A stretch of 64,000 nt of DNA from contig CM022378.1 in the NCBI GenBank assembly GCA_011800155.1, positions 1,674,001 through 1,738,000 on the forward strand, written 5' to 3'. The position numbers were made by a program, and so were the translations under genes. The number at the start of each line of letters is the position of its first letter. The stretch's first letter is position 1. Under the pieces are notes generated by a model, which saw only the letters and a program-made list of their open reading frames with translations, made no database searches and was not told the DNA's origin. The stretch is from Flammulina velutipes (Eukaryota; Basidiomycota; Agaricomycetes; Agaricales; Physalacriaceae). Positions 46,516 to 58,400 of the stretch are shown in pieces.

Positions 46516-47107
46516 GGAAAGTCGGAGGCTGTGCGTCGAGGAGTACTTGAGGCTGTGAGGTCGGACTGGTAGGTCATAAAGTCTGAGAGTATGAGACACA
46601 GGACAGACATTTTGGGAACTTGAATCCTGGAGAACCATAATGTAGGAATTTTCGATGATGGTAGCGTTGTGAGGCCGCCGTGCAGCAAACGAGTATATCG
46701 AAGAAGAGTTGAATTTTGAGAGGACATGGATCCTGTACGCTATGAAAAAGCATGAGACGACCAGCAATGGACTCACATAATGCCTCCCTACGGTGTACTC
46801 TGTTAATGTTTCTTGTTCGGACTGTGTCAAAGGTCATGTCCGCTATAGTCGTAACGTCGTGTGGTTGCGAAAGGTATCCGTCCAGTAAGTGACAGTGCAA
46901 ATTTCTTGTCTCGGGACGCGTTGGCCAGTGTTGAAGAGAACTAGCAAGTTCTGACTCTCCCAGTAAACATCTCCCAGTGAACAGACGTAGAACAGACAAT
47001 AAAGCTCGAACCGTTCACGGTTCAGCTAAGGCTGGTTGAAGGGATGTCCGGCATTTGCCGGCCCTACTCCTTTCGGCTCTTCCGACTCTTTCGTTCTTAC
47101 TTACACC

Positions 47108-48722
47108 ATGAATCAGAATATGCTTGCTAGCCTGTCGAACGAGATACTCTGCAAAATTATCTCTCAAGTGTGCCATTCGCTCATTACTCGCTCATCTAGT
47201 CTGACTCCAAGTTCCGTAGCTGCCTAGTCATTCTGATCTAAAGAACCTCCGCCTCACTTCGAAGTCTTTCTCATCTTGCGCCGAGGGCGTGCTCTTCGCG
47301 AGCATGTCCATTTACATCTGCTCCAACTCGTACAGTGTTCATAATTACATGACTTTCAGTGAACAGTTTCTCCAGGCCTTGGCTCAGCGCACAACGACTC
47401 TTGGAAGGCATGTTAAATCGCTGCGACTGGGGATGTCGAAGTGCTTGTGCGCTCTCCGGCCTGCAAATCGCCTTGAGAAACTGATAAGGAAGATGAGGCC
47501 TGCTTTCTCTTCTTTCTCATCGAACGAAAGGGCCTCCCAGTATCGACGAGGCATGGCTATGCTTTTGAAGGTTTCAAAATGTCTGCCATCGCTGCGCGAA
47601 ATCAGGTACATATCTATATTCGTTTTTAGATCGCTGCTTGCTGACCAAATCTTAGGTTACAAACCTTTCCCAGGGACAGATATGCACGACAGATTGAAGA
47701 GGTTCTGCGGAATCTTATAGATGGGGGATCCGTCACTCATATAACTCTCCTGGGTCCCATGTCAGGAAACATTCCTTGGGGTCCTTCGTTTACAGGTTTT
47801 TCTCAGATCGAAAGTCTATTGCTGCATGGCGTACTTGACGCGAATATTTTGCATTCATTGGGCGTACCGCTGTCTCGTCTCATCACGTTGAACTTGGACA
47901 ACCTATACCCTTCGTGTCACATGCCTGGTGGGGGCTTTTATTACGTACATTGTTGCGTGTCCAACCTCTTTCCGTCGCTGGATGGCGATGAGGAGCCGCC
48001 TCGTCTTCAAAACCTGGCACTTAACAATTATGTCTTCCCTCCAGATGCGCTGGGGAACATCGTCCCCTACCTCTCTAATATCCGGAAGCTTTCTTTCCAG
48101 AGAATGTCTATCCCCGATTGCTTTTGGGACTACCTCCGGACGGCGTCGATTCATTGCGAAGCTGTCTCCTTGACACACGTCGCAGTGTCTAATGCGTTCA
48201 TCCAATACACTTTATCATACAGCGGCTTGCGCGATATAGATATCATGTCTTTTGGTCCTAGTCCCTACGACACTGCGAAGATGGACGCTGATCAGTTCTG
48301 GGTGGATGTTATATCGGGGCATGCCGCCACACTACGACGCATTCGCGTGGTGGGCAGGGTTTGGCGCATCCCGAACATTGGCATACGAATTCTTTCCCGC
48401 TGCGTCCACCTCCAATTTCTGCAACTCTGTTTGAGGGAGAAACAGTTGATGGATGGGAAGTCTTGTGTGGTAAGGAGCCATTGTTTTTTCTCATTGTGAA
48501 TACGAGCTCTTGACGATATTGTTCAAGGATGTGCTCCACGACAATCTAGTGGATAATGTGTGGCCGCGCCTACATTACATCTGGTTGATTAATTGGAAGG
48601 GATATGACGGATGCCGTTATAGGATATACAAAATGGGTAGAACGAACGACTATGGACGTTTTGTGTCCAACGAGCCTCCGGATTTCGACATCTTCGCTCT
48701 TGAGCGTGCTAGTTGGGACTGA
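47108..48722 (+). CDS. F-box/leucine-rich protein
   Basis: Four exons (47108-47167, 47220-47605, 47656-48469, 48528-48722) give 484 aa. Exons 1 and 2 together restore an F-box: MLASLSNEILCKIISQ-LPSHSDLKNLRLTSKSF. The body is an irregular leucine-rich fold (LSRLITLNLDNL, PRLQNLALNNY, LSNIRKLSFQRMSIPDCFWDYL). It ends DFDIFALERASWD. All three introns have GT/AG ends and preserve the frame. It shares the IPDxFWDxLR block with the F-box protein at 28876-30236, so both belong to one expanded family. It sits between the two LRR-like copies and on the opposite strand. Likely an SCF substrate receptor; target unknown. Confidence 0.78.
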
Positions 48723-49099
48723 GTAGCTCATAGATATGATAATATGCCTCTAGGTGTTCACGCACTAGATTAGTCTATTTCGACACACGATATTTGTAGG
48801 TGTACCAGTGCAATTGACGTGTGATCACATGTATGGGTAATGTTCTTGGGCAGCCCGATTCACATGTAGAGCTTACTTCGAATTGTCTTGATATCCGAGT
48901 CAGTTCTTAAATGGCACTGAAATTTGAACGTGATTACAGTAGTGCATGGAAAATTAACAGCTCTTCTATCTAGTCTCAGGCTGCTTTATGATGAGATTGT
49001 CGCACTATAAGGAGCCGCCACAACACAATCATGTTCAGAGGTGTTCACATTTGCAGACAAACAACACTTCGATTCAAGACACAAATGATAGGTATATGT
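48723..49099. other. Convergent intergenic region
   Basis: About 380 AT-rich bases between the F-box gene and LRR-like copy 2, both ending here. No gene seen. Confidence 0.5.
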
Positions 49100-49985
49100 T
49101 CATACGACGACGTGAGTAGTCTCTGTCCCACCGCCTGATGCGAAGATGGTTACGCTGGCTCTGATATGGGGCTCTGATCTATAATCGGTTATGGCTACAT
49201 CAAGCTTGTCGGCCAGAAACAGCTGGACCAAGTTGACTCGGTTCTGTCGATCGTCGCTTCTCCGTACGATAACGTTAGCACCAGAGATTTTGAATCCATT
49301 GTATACTGGTGGTACATCCAGGTTGAGTGTTTTCATGAAGCAGGTCAATTGTGACAGGTTGAGAGGAACTAAGTTGAAAGGGGTCATAAGCAAAGGCGTA
49401 ACATAATTTTTGAAAGGTGCGCTTACATCCGTGATCAGACACACAGTCGAATGACCTCAGTGTCGATTTGTTCGAGGAGAGCAGCGTGTCAAGAATCGAA
49501 GATGGTTGACGATGCCTGAGCATGAAGAACTGAATGGTATCCTGGAGTACCAAGTCGGTCAAACCCAGACAAGTATCGGCGATCCATTCGCCGACCAGAT
49601 TTTCAAAGCCTACTAGTCTGAGACTGCGAAGGTGAGGAAGAACTGTTGATAGACGAGGGAGGTCGGCCGGGCGCTTGAAGGAGCTGCAGTCGTAAGAGAA
49701 GTCGAAGACGACGGTGAGTGACTGGGTGTTGGGGAAGAGGGAGAGCGCAGCGACGATGTCGGTGAGGGAGGTCTCTTCTTTGAGAGTGACGGAGAGGGAG
49801 GTAACATTTGTATGGCGCTCCTTGCGGATTCGACGAGGGCTGACGTTGATGCTGGCTTCGGTCAAGTTCCCTGTCTGAGTAGTGATGTGCTTGGATGAGC
49901 TATCTATCCTATGTAGGGCACGGGTGATGATGGAGGTTTTGTAAATGGAAACGGGGTTGGCGGTGGTGGTGGTAGTGGATGACAT
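49100..49985 (-). CDS. LRR-like protein, copy 2 of a tandem-type pair
   Basis: Two exons, 49985-49427 and 49368-49100, give 275 aa. Close paralogue of the gene at 45595-46472: both open with MSSTTT, share SIYKTSI, FPNTxSLTVVFDF and LPRLSxxLPHLRSL, and have the intron in the same codon. An upstream in-frame ATG at 50021 would add 12 residues, but a TATA box lies immediately before it, so transcription should start further on and the ATG at 49985 is preferred. Copy 2 has more charged changes in the C-terminal third (RRSDDRQNRVNLVQLFLAD). No F-box is visible. Function unknown. Confidence 0.65.
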
Positions 49986-50021
49986 GGTTTTACGATGCAG
50001 GTCTCGTGTATTGGGCTTCAT

Positions 50022-50029
50022 TATTTATA
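50022..50029 (-). promoter_or_regulatory. TATA box of LRR-like copy 2
   Basis: TATAAATA 37 bases before the preferred ATG at 49985. The surrounding sequence up to about 50100 matches the 5' flank of copy 1 closely. Confidence 0.55.
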
Positions 50030-50169
50030 GGAAAGTCCGAGGCTGTGCGTTGAGGAGTACTTGAGGCTGTGAAGTCAGACTCGTAGGTCATCGAGTCTAG
50101 GAGTATGGGTCAGTGTGAAACAGTCAGTATTTCCTGGAATGCGGATTTAAACATGCTATACGATACTAG

Positions 50170-50550
50170 AGTAGTGTCTAGTAGTGTGAGGCTTGAGACG
50201 AGTGATAACCTATGTGAGTTGCTTATCAATCGCCCCAGTCAGAACAAAATCATTCACCTACTTGGAACCTTGACGTCGACAGAAATTTGTAGATAGACCG
50301 ATCGAACAGCATCTCGGAAGGAGTCTTCTGTCCATGGTCTGAACCACGATATTGATGCGCCACACTTCGGAAAGAAAGTAATTGGTAGAAGGGCGTTGCT
50401 AGCAGCCCAAAGGGAAACTTCTGGGGACGAGATTCTTACTACCTGAATTATGATTTTCCCTGTGGATATGGACCTGGCAGTAGACCCAGCAGAGACATGC
50501 GGATGGACGGTTCGGAGGTTACCTGCAAAGTCATGATATGATTGACGCAT
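50170..50550 (-). CDS. Hypothetical protein, unrecognised, head-to-head with EMC8/9
   Basis: Exon 1 (50550-50523, MRQSYHDFAG) joins exon 2 (from 50459) across a 63-base intron with GT/AG ends. The frame then runs KIIIQVVRISSPEVSLWAAS... PITFFPKCGASISWFRPWTE and on to VYLQISVDVK near 50270. The end of exon 2 and the last exon are not settled; about 100 residues in total is likely. The alternation of hydrophobic and charged residues looks like a real folded domain, but I do not recognise it. The start lies 141 bases from the EMC8/9 start on the other strand, suggesting a shared promoter. Confidence 0.42.
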
Positions 50551-50691
50551 CCCGTCTCTGACCTCGTCTCAGTATTGAAATTACGTGTCGTCATGAATGA
50601 GAGTGTGAGGAGAGAAGTCGCCGTAGAACATAGAGGCGAGCAACAAAGAAATCAGCTAAGGTTAGGGTCAACACCTTGGGCACCAACCACC

Positions 50692-51502
50692 ATGTCCTCG
50701 TACTCAATATCGGAGCAGGCGTACTTGAAAATATTCTTTCACGCGGCGAAGCATCCCTACGCTGCGGTGAACGGTGTTCTCGTTGGCAAGAACGACGCTG
50801 GAACGGTCACCGTCGTGGACGTTGTGCCATTGCTGCACCATTGGACAAGCTTGAGTCCGATGATGGAAATTGGACTGGACCTCGTACGTCGCAGTGAGCC
50901 TTTTCTTCGGACGCTAACTACATGTGGTCAGGCAGGACGACACGCGGAATCGATAGGACTGTCGTTGGTTGGGTACTACCAAGCGAGCGAGCGCGTAGAC
51001 GACTCAGCGTTGGCGCCTGTTGGGGAGAAGGTGGCTAGCAAGATAAAGTCAGGATTCCCGAATGCTATTGCTCTAGTAGTACGCGACGGTTGTTCTCCAA
51101 AAAGTGACTTAATGGCTTACTTTGAATTATAGATTGATGGTACCAAGTTGGGCACCGGGGATGCTGCATTGATTGTATGTATATCATCTGACTGCCTCTC
51201 TTCGTATTTGACGACAATCCAGCCATACGTCGCGCACGGACAAACTTGGCGGCCACACCCAGACGCGTCAACCGCCTTCGTTTCGGGCTCTGGCTCTATT
51301 TTCCAATTGGCAGGGATAGATACACCAACGCGCGCAGTGAGCTTAGTGAAGGAACAAAAGCTGCACGAAAAGTTTGGAGATTTCGATGATCATCTGGAGA
51401 ATGTAACAATAGGTGAGCCTCGAGCTTTTTTGTCGCGCCAACCGTCTAAAGAAGTGTATCAAAGATTGGCTGAGGAATAAAACATGTTTACCTTCGAATT
51501 GA
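50692..51502 (+). CDS. ER membrane protein complex subunit 8/9 (EMC8/EMC9, UPF0172)
   Basis: Soluble MPN-fold subunit of the ER membrane protein complex, which inserts tail-anchored and multipass proteins. Five exons (50692-50883, 50932-51078, 51133-51174, 51223-51412, 51465-51502) give 202 aa. Family features in order: YLKIFFHAAKHPYAAVNGVLVG, VVDVVPLLHHWTSLSPMMEIGL, IGLSLVGYYQASE, IKSGFPNAIALV, and a C-terminal EDWL-like end (VTI-DWLRNKTCLPSN). As in other EMC8/9 proteins, the MPN metal-binding motif is absent, so no protease activity is expected. The last exon is 38 bases. A degenerate copy of the last two exons follows downstream at 51865-52027. Confidence 0.93.
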
Positions 51503-51864
51503 ATGTTATCACGTTTCGTTTTCATCTGCTGGAGTTCTGAATGTTCAATGGAAAGACCCAGTAGCATGCTACCTTCGGCCGATCCTGCTTGTCTTGAGCT
51601 CTCTCCTATACTTACCGATGGGTGCGCGGATCGTTTCTTTATTGATCGTGTTTAATTTATCGTTCCAGAGGAATTTCCGTGCTCAGTTATCTTGCCCGCC
51701 CTCAACGGAATGTGCTGTGACATTCCCGTTGCTACCACGAGGACGTTTCGACGCCTTCCTTCCGTGGTATGTAGGGTTCGCTTCTTTCTCCCAACAGGTG
51801 AAGGTCTGCAATATTGTCGTTTGTCTTTCAGCTCATCGGTCTGATTGGCGCCCCCAGATGCTCT

Positions 51865-52027
51865 CACGCACAGAGAGCTTGCTACGGGAGCAGCAAGAAG
51901 TGTTCAATTATTTTCGCGATCACCTGGGACATATAACGACAAGTAAGCAGTCAATTATCTGGTCGTGCCAAGCATCTAATCTATCCAAGATCCACTGACG
52001 AATAAAGTCTGTTTGCCCTCAAACTAA
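51865..52027 (+). pseudogene. Truncated duplicate of the EMC8/9 3' end
   Basis: A frame reading LLREQQEVFNYFRDHLGHITT stops at a donor (A/gtaagc at 51942). After acceptor ccaag it continues (51990-52027) as PLTNKVCLPSN plus stop. This mirrors the end of EMC8/9 (LVKEQKLHEKFGDFDDHLENVTI, intron, DWLRNKTCLPSN), with the intron in the same phase. The similarity continues into the 3' flank (AATGTTATC[AG]CGTTT[CT]GTTT, then a CCGCTGG- or CTGCTGG-type stretch). No matching upstream exons were found, so it looks like a partial tandem duplication. Confidence 0.65.
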
Positions 52028-52208
52028 ATGTTATCGCGTTTTGTTTGTATCCGCTGGGGCTCCGAAATCTTTATCGTTGATGGGACATCGCGGAAGAATA
52101 GACCTCTTATCGCCCCCGTACACGCTAAACACTGATAAGCCCCCATTCAAAAGGAAGGCGGGGAATTGTATTGAACGATAGCCGCCAGCTGCTTCCTTTC
52201 TTACTACC

Positions 52209-55135
52209 ATGTCGAGCGTAGAGCCTGTCTTGCCTCAAGGCGCTGGGTATGGTGTTGGTGAGTATTTCTTGAAAAAATGAGATCGATGTCGTTTTAATCG
52301 TTCTATAGTTGTTGGTACGACGTTCGCGACTGGCGCAAATGATTCGTCTGATAACGATGATAGGAATCGGTCTCTTTTTCAGCGTGTTCATGCTGGGGAT
52401 TACGGCAATCCAGGCGCGCTATACATCGTTCTCGCCCAAAAATTCCGAAGAATTTAGTAGTGCTTCGCGAAGTGTGAAGCCTGGATTGATTGCATCTGGA
52501 ATTGTATCAGCAGTATGTTATTCTGCATAAACGCTTTGATGTGGCTAAAGCTTTTCCAGTGGACATGGGCGGCGACTCTAGTACGTTCCTCGGCTTCTTA
52601 GGGTATGGGATAAACATCTAATCTCAGTCAGCTTCAAAGCAGCGCAGTTGCGTACAAATTTGGTGAGTTCTTTTGCATCTAGGATGACATAGAGTTGTCT
52701 AATCCAGGTCTCAGGCATAAGTGGTCCTTGGTGGTATGGAGGTATGGTAATCTACTCATTATTCGGAAGCATTGCTCACCTGTGGAGATAGCCGGCGCGA
52801 CTGTTCAGGTTCTCCTTTTTGCTATGGTCAGTCCTCCTCGTCTTCTTACTCTTCTCAGTTGATCTCATCCAAAATGTTGTAGCTGGCAGCGAAACTCAAA
52901 CTTAATGCGCCATACGCACATACATGGCTTGAAATCGTTGGCGCCAGATGGGGAAAAACAGCCCATCTAGTGTTCATGTTCTTTGGGTGCGTTTTCATGT
53001 CGAAGTGGGCGATTCGATATTGAACGAAGAAATAGACTTGCGACGAACTTGATCGTCAGTTCGATGCTCATCTTGGGAGGTAGTGCGACAGTCACGGATT
53101 TGACGGGTATGAGCACATTGGCTGCGTGTTTCCTGATTCCGTTGGGTGTCTCTATCTATGTGGTCGTTGGTGGGATGCGTTCGACTCTTTTGTGTGACTA
53201 GTAAGTGCAAACGTCCTTCATATGCGATATGACCTGAAGTATTTGGATGTTTAGCACGCACACAACCGTCTTGTTCGCGATCATCTTGGTGCGTTAACTT
53301 TGGGGACCTACCTTCACCTATATGCTCATCATTTCGCTAGACTTTCGTTTTTACCGTCTACGCAACAAGCGACAAGATTGGCAGTCCCGCTAGGATGCAC
53401 GAGCTTCTCGTAGCCGCTGCCGAAGCCCATCCGGTCGAAGGAAACGCCCATGGCCAATACGTGACTATGCGCTCGAAGAACGGACTCATCTTTGGCGTAA
53501 TCAACATCATTGGCAACTTCGCTACCGTATTTCAAGACCAGGCGTATTGGCAGCGTGCGATCGCAAGTCGTCCGGCGAGCACGGTCAAGGCGTATCTACT
53601 GGGTGGCATTGCCTGGTATGTTTATCTTTTAGGATCTAAGAGAACCCATGACTGATGTTGAGGACAGGTTTGCTATCCCGTTCACGCTGGCGACCACCCT
53701 TGGCCTCGCTGCGGTTGCGTTGACTGGTGACCCAGACATGAAGGTGCTTTCCCCTGCTGATGTATCAGCGGGACTGCCTGCAGCGGCAGCGGCGTCGGCT
53801 CTGCTCGGGAAATCTGGAGCAGCAGCTCTCCTCATCTTGTTGTTCTTGGCTGTGACTTCCGCGACGTCTGCAGAGCTGATTGCGGTGTCGTCGTTGATGA
53901 CTTATGATGTGTACAAGGTTGGTGATTGGGTTTTGGTGGATGTGGGTGTTGGGCTGAATATGTTCGTTATTAGAGATATATCAACCCGAAGGCGACGGAG
54001 GCGCAGATCTTGAATATGGGGCATTGGATGGTTGTTGCGTATGCCCTGGTCATGGCTTTGGCTGGGTTGATCTTCTACTATATTGGCGTCTCGATGGGGT
54101 GGCTTTATGTAAGATAATTTCCTATCCGTGAACGTCGACTAAAGATTGGTTTCAGACTTTCATGGGCGTCATCTTGGGATCTGGAGTTGCACCGATTGCG
54201 CTGTGCATCACTTGGAACAAGGCCAACAAATGGGGCTGTATTGGTGGTGCTGTAGCTGGCTTCGCGGCTGGCATCATTGCTTGGCTCGTGACTACTAGTA
54301 CATTGAACGATGGTGTTATCAATGTTACGGTGAGTTTGCCGTCTTACTTTGGAACGATGCCCTTTACTGACTAGAGAACGTAGACGAGCGGAGGTGTGTA
54401 CCCTAGACGACTTCAAAATTGACTGAGGCTGAACTTTTTCAAGGCGATTATCCGATGTTGGCGGGCAACCTGGCGTCCATTGGCGTTGGAGCGATAGTAG
54501 CAGTGGCGAGCTCTTTCATAGTACGCACACCTTTCTTGTCTGGTTCATGTCTGACCAACCTCTTAGTGGCCAGAGAACTTTGATTTCGACATCACGAGGG
54601 CCTTGAACCGACCTGTGGACGCCATGCCACCCAGACGCGAGAAAGAGCCTACCGACGAGAAGAAGGACCAAGTCGACATGGACGTTTCCCCAGCCTCTCT
54701 TGACATCGTGGAAGATGACTTGGATCCTGTCGCTTTGAACAAGGCCTTCAAGTTTGCTGCGTGGTCCTCCTTGAGCTTGGTGAGTGGTCCCTCTGTTGGG
54801 CGACAACCTCGCTAATTCATGTGAACTGAAGCTCATCGTGATGATAATACTCATTCCGCTACCGCTATTCTTCGCATCGACGGTGTATGGGGTGGGCGGG
54901 TTGACGGCGTGGGTAGTGATTGGGATCATCTGGACGTTCTTGTCCGCGTTTACTGTGGTGGTGTATCCGCTATGGGAGAGTCGGGAGGCGCTGAGGATGA
55001 TTACGCGTGGGATGGTAAAGGTATGTGTGACTCATTTGGGTTTTGGTTCGTGATAAAAGCTAACTGCTATGGTCTAGGATGTGTTCGCGAAAGGAAGTGG
55101 AAAGCATGTGGAGCCGATACCTCATCCAGCATGAA
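52209..55135 (+). CDS. DUR3: Urea active transporter Dur3 (sodium:solute symporter family)
   Basis: High-affinity urea (and possibly polyamine) uptake transporter of the plasma membrane. About fifteen exons. Hallmarks in order: [147 protein letters not shown], then a charged cytosolic loop ([13 protein letters not shown]) and the last membrane segments. It ends VEPIPHPA. Several exons are tiny: a 6-base exon (52309-52314) supplies the VV of GVVVG, and a 21-base exon (52560-52580) supplies WTWAATL. In fungi such genes are usually repressed by good nitrogen sources; I did not find a clear cluster of GATA sites in the short 5' flank. Confidence 0.94.
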
Positions 55136-55411
55136 TGTATAACATAAATACAGGCCCTCGGATATTTATACCAAATCTACGACTCGCTTGAGACCAAGTT
55201 TTTGACGAGTGCTACTGAGAGGGATTAATGTTGCGAGAACATATCCAGAATCAACGCCTGATAGAAGATGTCATTTAGGAAATACGAATAAATAGCCAAA
55301 TGTCCATGCGATAGTATGTAGTCCAGGTATAGATATTGTAGGTAGTCCGAATCGAATGTGGCGCATAAAATATAAAGTTCGTAACGGATCGTGAGGTCAT
55401 AATAAAGAATA
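55136..55411. other. Convergent intergenic region
   Basis: About 275 bases between the 3' ends of Dur3 and the kinase gene. Nothing else seen. Confidence 0.5.
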
Positions 55412-58400
55412 CTAAAGTGATGTAGGATCCTCCACGTCAGGCTTGAATCTCAACCGCCCAATGAGAACCGTGGCCTCGGGATCCCCGTTCTTTGAGATTT
55501 TGTTGTTCGATAAAGGTCCCCCAGAAACAGGTTCGTGATAAGAAGGTCCACCGCGACAGTGAGTGTCTGTCTTGACGACGCCCCAAGGCTTTCCATGCTG
55601 CGGGGGTAGAAGGTTGAAGTGCGACTGAATCAATCACTAAGTTAGCTATCCGAAAGAACGACACATTCGAGAACATACCTCTCCATCCGGATGGTTATGG
55701 CTAACGAATAGAGCGTAGTCCGATGTATTCAAAGTTCCGATTACTGGTAGCGTGTCAGCTTTCGTTCGCCAGAAGATGGAAAGTGTCTAACCAAGGAAAA
55801 GCTCCTCTTTCTGGATATCATGTTCAGGACCATACATGGCGAGAATCTGGTCTGCGTGGGTCCTAAACCAGATCTTCGCAACGTCCAGACTTTTCAGATA
55901 TTCGTAGTTCGTGGATTCCGTATACAAGAACGCCGTCTTGTGGCCGGCTCTCAGAGGATGAGAATATCGTCTGACTGAATGTTATTCGGGGTGCTACATA
56001 TGCGTAGGCTGAGACGTACGATTGACCATCTGGCTTCCTGAATATCCCAGTAAGAGCATCAATGCCTCTACGTGCGGCATTTCTGGTATCCAGCTTATGG
56101 TTATGCGTCTTCACGTCGCCGTATCCGCTTATCTTGGGCAGCCCGTGGGGATGTTGGTCCTTCGGAGACCTCTCGGGGCTTATCGCATTGAACAGCGTTA
56201 CGAATCGGCCTTCAGGTTTCGACAGGTAGCCTACGGCGCCCAAATACACTCTAGAGGGACTCCATAAAGGTAAAGTAACTTTCGAACATCGTCAATTTGG
56301 GTCGTTGGAGAAGTAAACGACGTACGAGAGGGATGGAACTTGTGGCTTAAGAGAAGCCGGTACCTACGCTCATCCCGAGCGGATCCTCTTGTTTCAACAG
56401 GTTGTGTTGACGAACGTAGGCACAGGCTCTCCCGAGACTCCGTACTATCCGTCTGTACACTGCTGGGTGCCTCAGATGATGTAGCCGAAGCAACGGATGG
56501 AGCGCGACGAGGAGCATCGGGAGCCAGATAGTCGTCTTGTTCGGGGACTTTTCTCTCTTCTTCCCGAGGAAGGGACGTTGATATCTCGGTGGTGGTTTGA
56601 AGCGGCGAGACCTCAAAATTTGTTTCCGGGAAAGCATCTGGTCCAAGTCCAAGTCCAATGGATGTATCGAGGGCTGTCGGAAACTACGTGAGCCGAGATC
56701 ATCAAACACGGAAAGCACTCACGAGAGACATCACGGTGGTACGGATTATGGCGCATTTCAGGACTTGCATGTGTCATTCGATAGTTCTCCATCGTGATTC
56801 TCCATTGGGTGTCAGGAGGAGGCGGGGGAGATTTCGGTTTGGCGGTCGAATGAGGCGCTTCCGTAGGAAACTTGGCATCCCGTAAAGTGGCCAACTCTTC
56901 CGCGATGATAACAAAAGGAGGTCGCTTGTACGGATTGCAATGCCAGCAAGCATTGATTAGCATCTGTAGCTCTGGAGTATTATAGAGAGAGTTTGGGATG
57001 ATTGGTCGCATCTTGTCCCCTATATAGCTTTGTTAGGATGCTTGAGAGCTTGAAAACCGAAGAGTCCTTACGAGTGACGTAGTGGCGGACAGCGGTATCA
57101 TCCACTAGCCCCCAAGGTACCCTACCCATCGACAGGATTTCGGTACAGCACATGGCAAAGGCGTAAATGTCAACTTCGGGAGTCAAATGTGGAGAGTTGC
57201 CCGTCATGAGCTCCGGGGCTTGCCACCTCAGCGTTCCATCTAGATAGCATAATTCCGTTGTGAGAAGCATAGCAACACTAGAGAGAGAACAGCGTACGAG
57301 GTTGATCTGTTCCGCTAATCCTGTAGGCTTCCGATTTCATCTCACTTTGGCCAAAGTCGGTGATTAGGCAGTGATGCGTGTCATCGACAAGAACGTTTGA
57401 CGCCTAAATACGGTTATGACGAAGACTCAATATCAAGAAAGCAAGACTTACCTTCAAATCACCATGCAAAACGCCATTGGCATGGAGATAATCCATGCCC
57501 TGCGCAATCTCGGACATGAACTTTAGCAGGTCCCATCCCTTCGAATCTACCATCGTCGGGTCGATGCTTCCACTCCCTTTACGTCCGCGCGAAGTCGGCT
57601 GAAGGTTCTGGGAGCTGCTGAAACCGCTGCCCACGACACTTTCTCTGCGTCCACTGTTCGACTCCGGCAAACTCCCAAATCTCGGACGGTCGGTGTCCAC
57701 TCTCCGCAAGAACTCTGCTAGAGAGCCATTCTTCGCATAGGGACTGACGAAGAACCAAGGAGGATCGCTAGTCGCACTCGAAGCGCCGTAGAGCGTCAAG
57801 ACATTTGGATGAGATAGACCTTTCCATATTTCTACCTCGCGGACAAAGAGGTTTCGGGGAGTCGTATCAGCAAGAACCTTGATAGCAACAGTGCGCCCGC
57901 GCCAAGTTCCTTTGAAAACGTCGGAGAAGAAACCGCGCCCAATCTTTGCCTCTCGGTCAACCTCGAATCTGCAGTGATAGTCAGAGTATGTATAGACACA
58001 CGCAAAGTCCTTTACCGTGTAATTGTCCAGCTGGGCAAAGTCAAGTCTGAGCCCCTGCTCATCCTGCGAAGAGCGTCGATGCCACTCTCCATGAACTCCT
58101 GCTCCAGGGTATCGTCATCCATCGGAGAAGAAAACGGTGTGATGATTGCCGTGCCACAAGAACTTAAGCGTCGCACAACACTAATGGTCCTGCTACGATT
58201 TCCGAGAGCTGGACAGGGAACGGATTCTGCCTGCACGCTGAACGTTTTGTTGGCGAGACTTTGAGCAGTTGCGACCGATGGCAATGCTTTACCGGTTCCA
58301 TGAGGGTGAACGTCCGACATGTCACCTAGCTTGGGCGAACGTAAGCCTCCGTGTCGCTCCCTGTAGTTCTCCAAAGCTCGTTGAAGTGTCTTGATAGCCT

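Noticed and set aside
52258..52363. A single 106-base intron in Dur3
   Set aside because: It would delete two conserved valines and be twice the usual intron length; two introns around a 6-base exon explain the sequence better.
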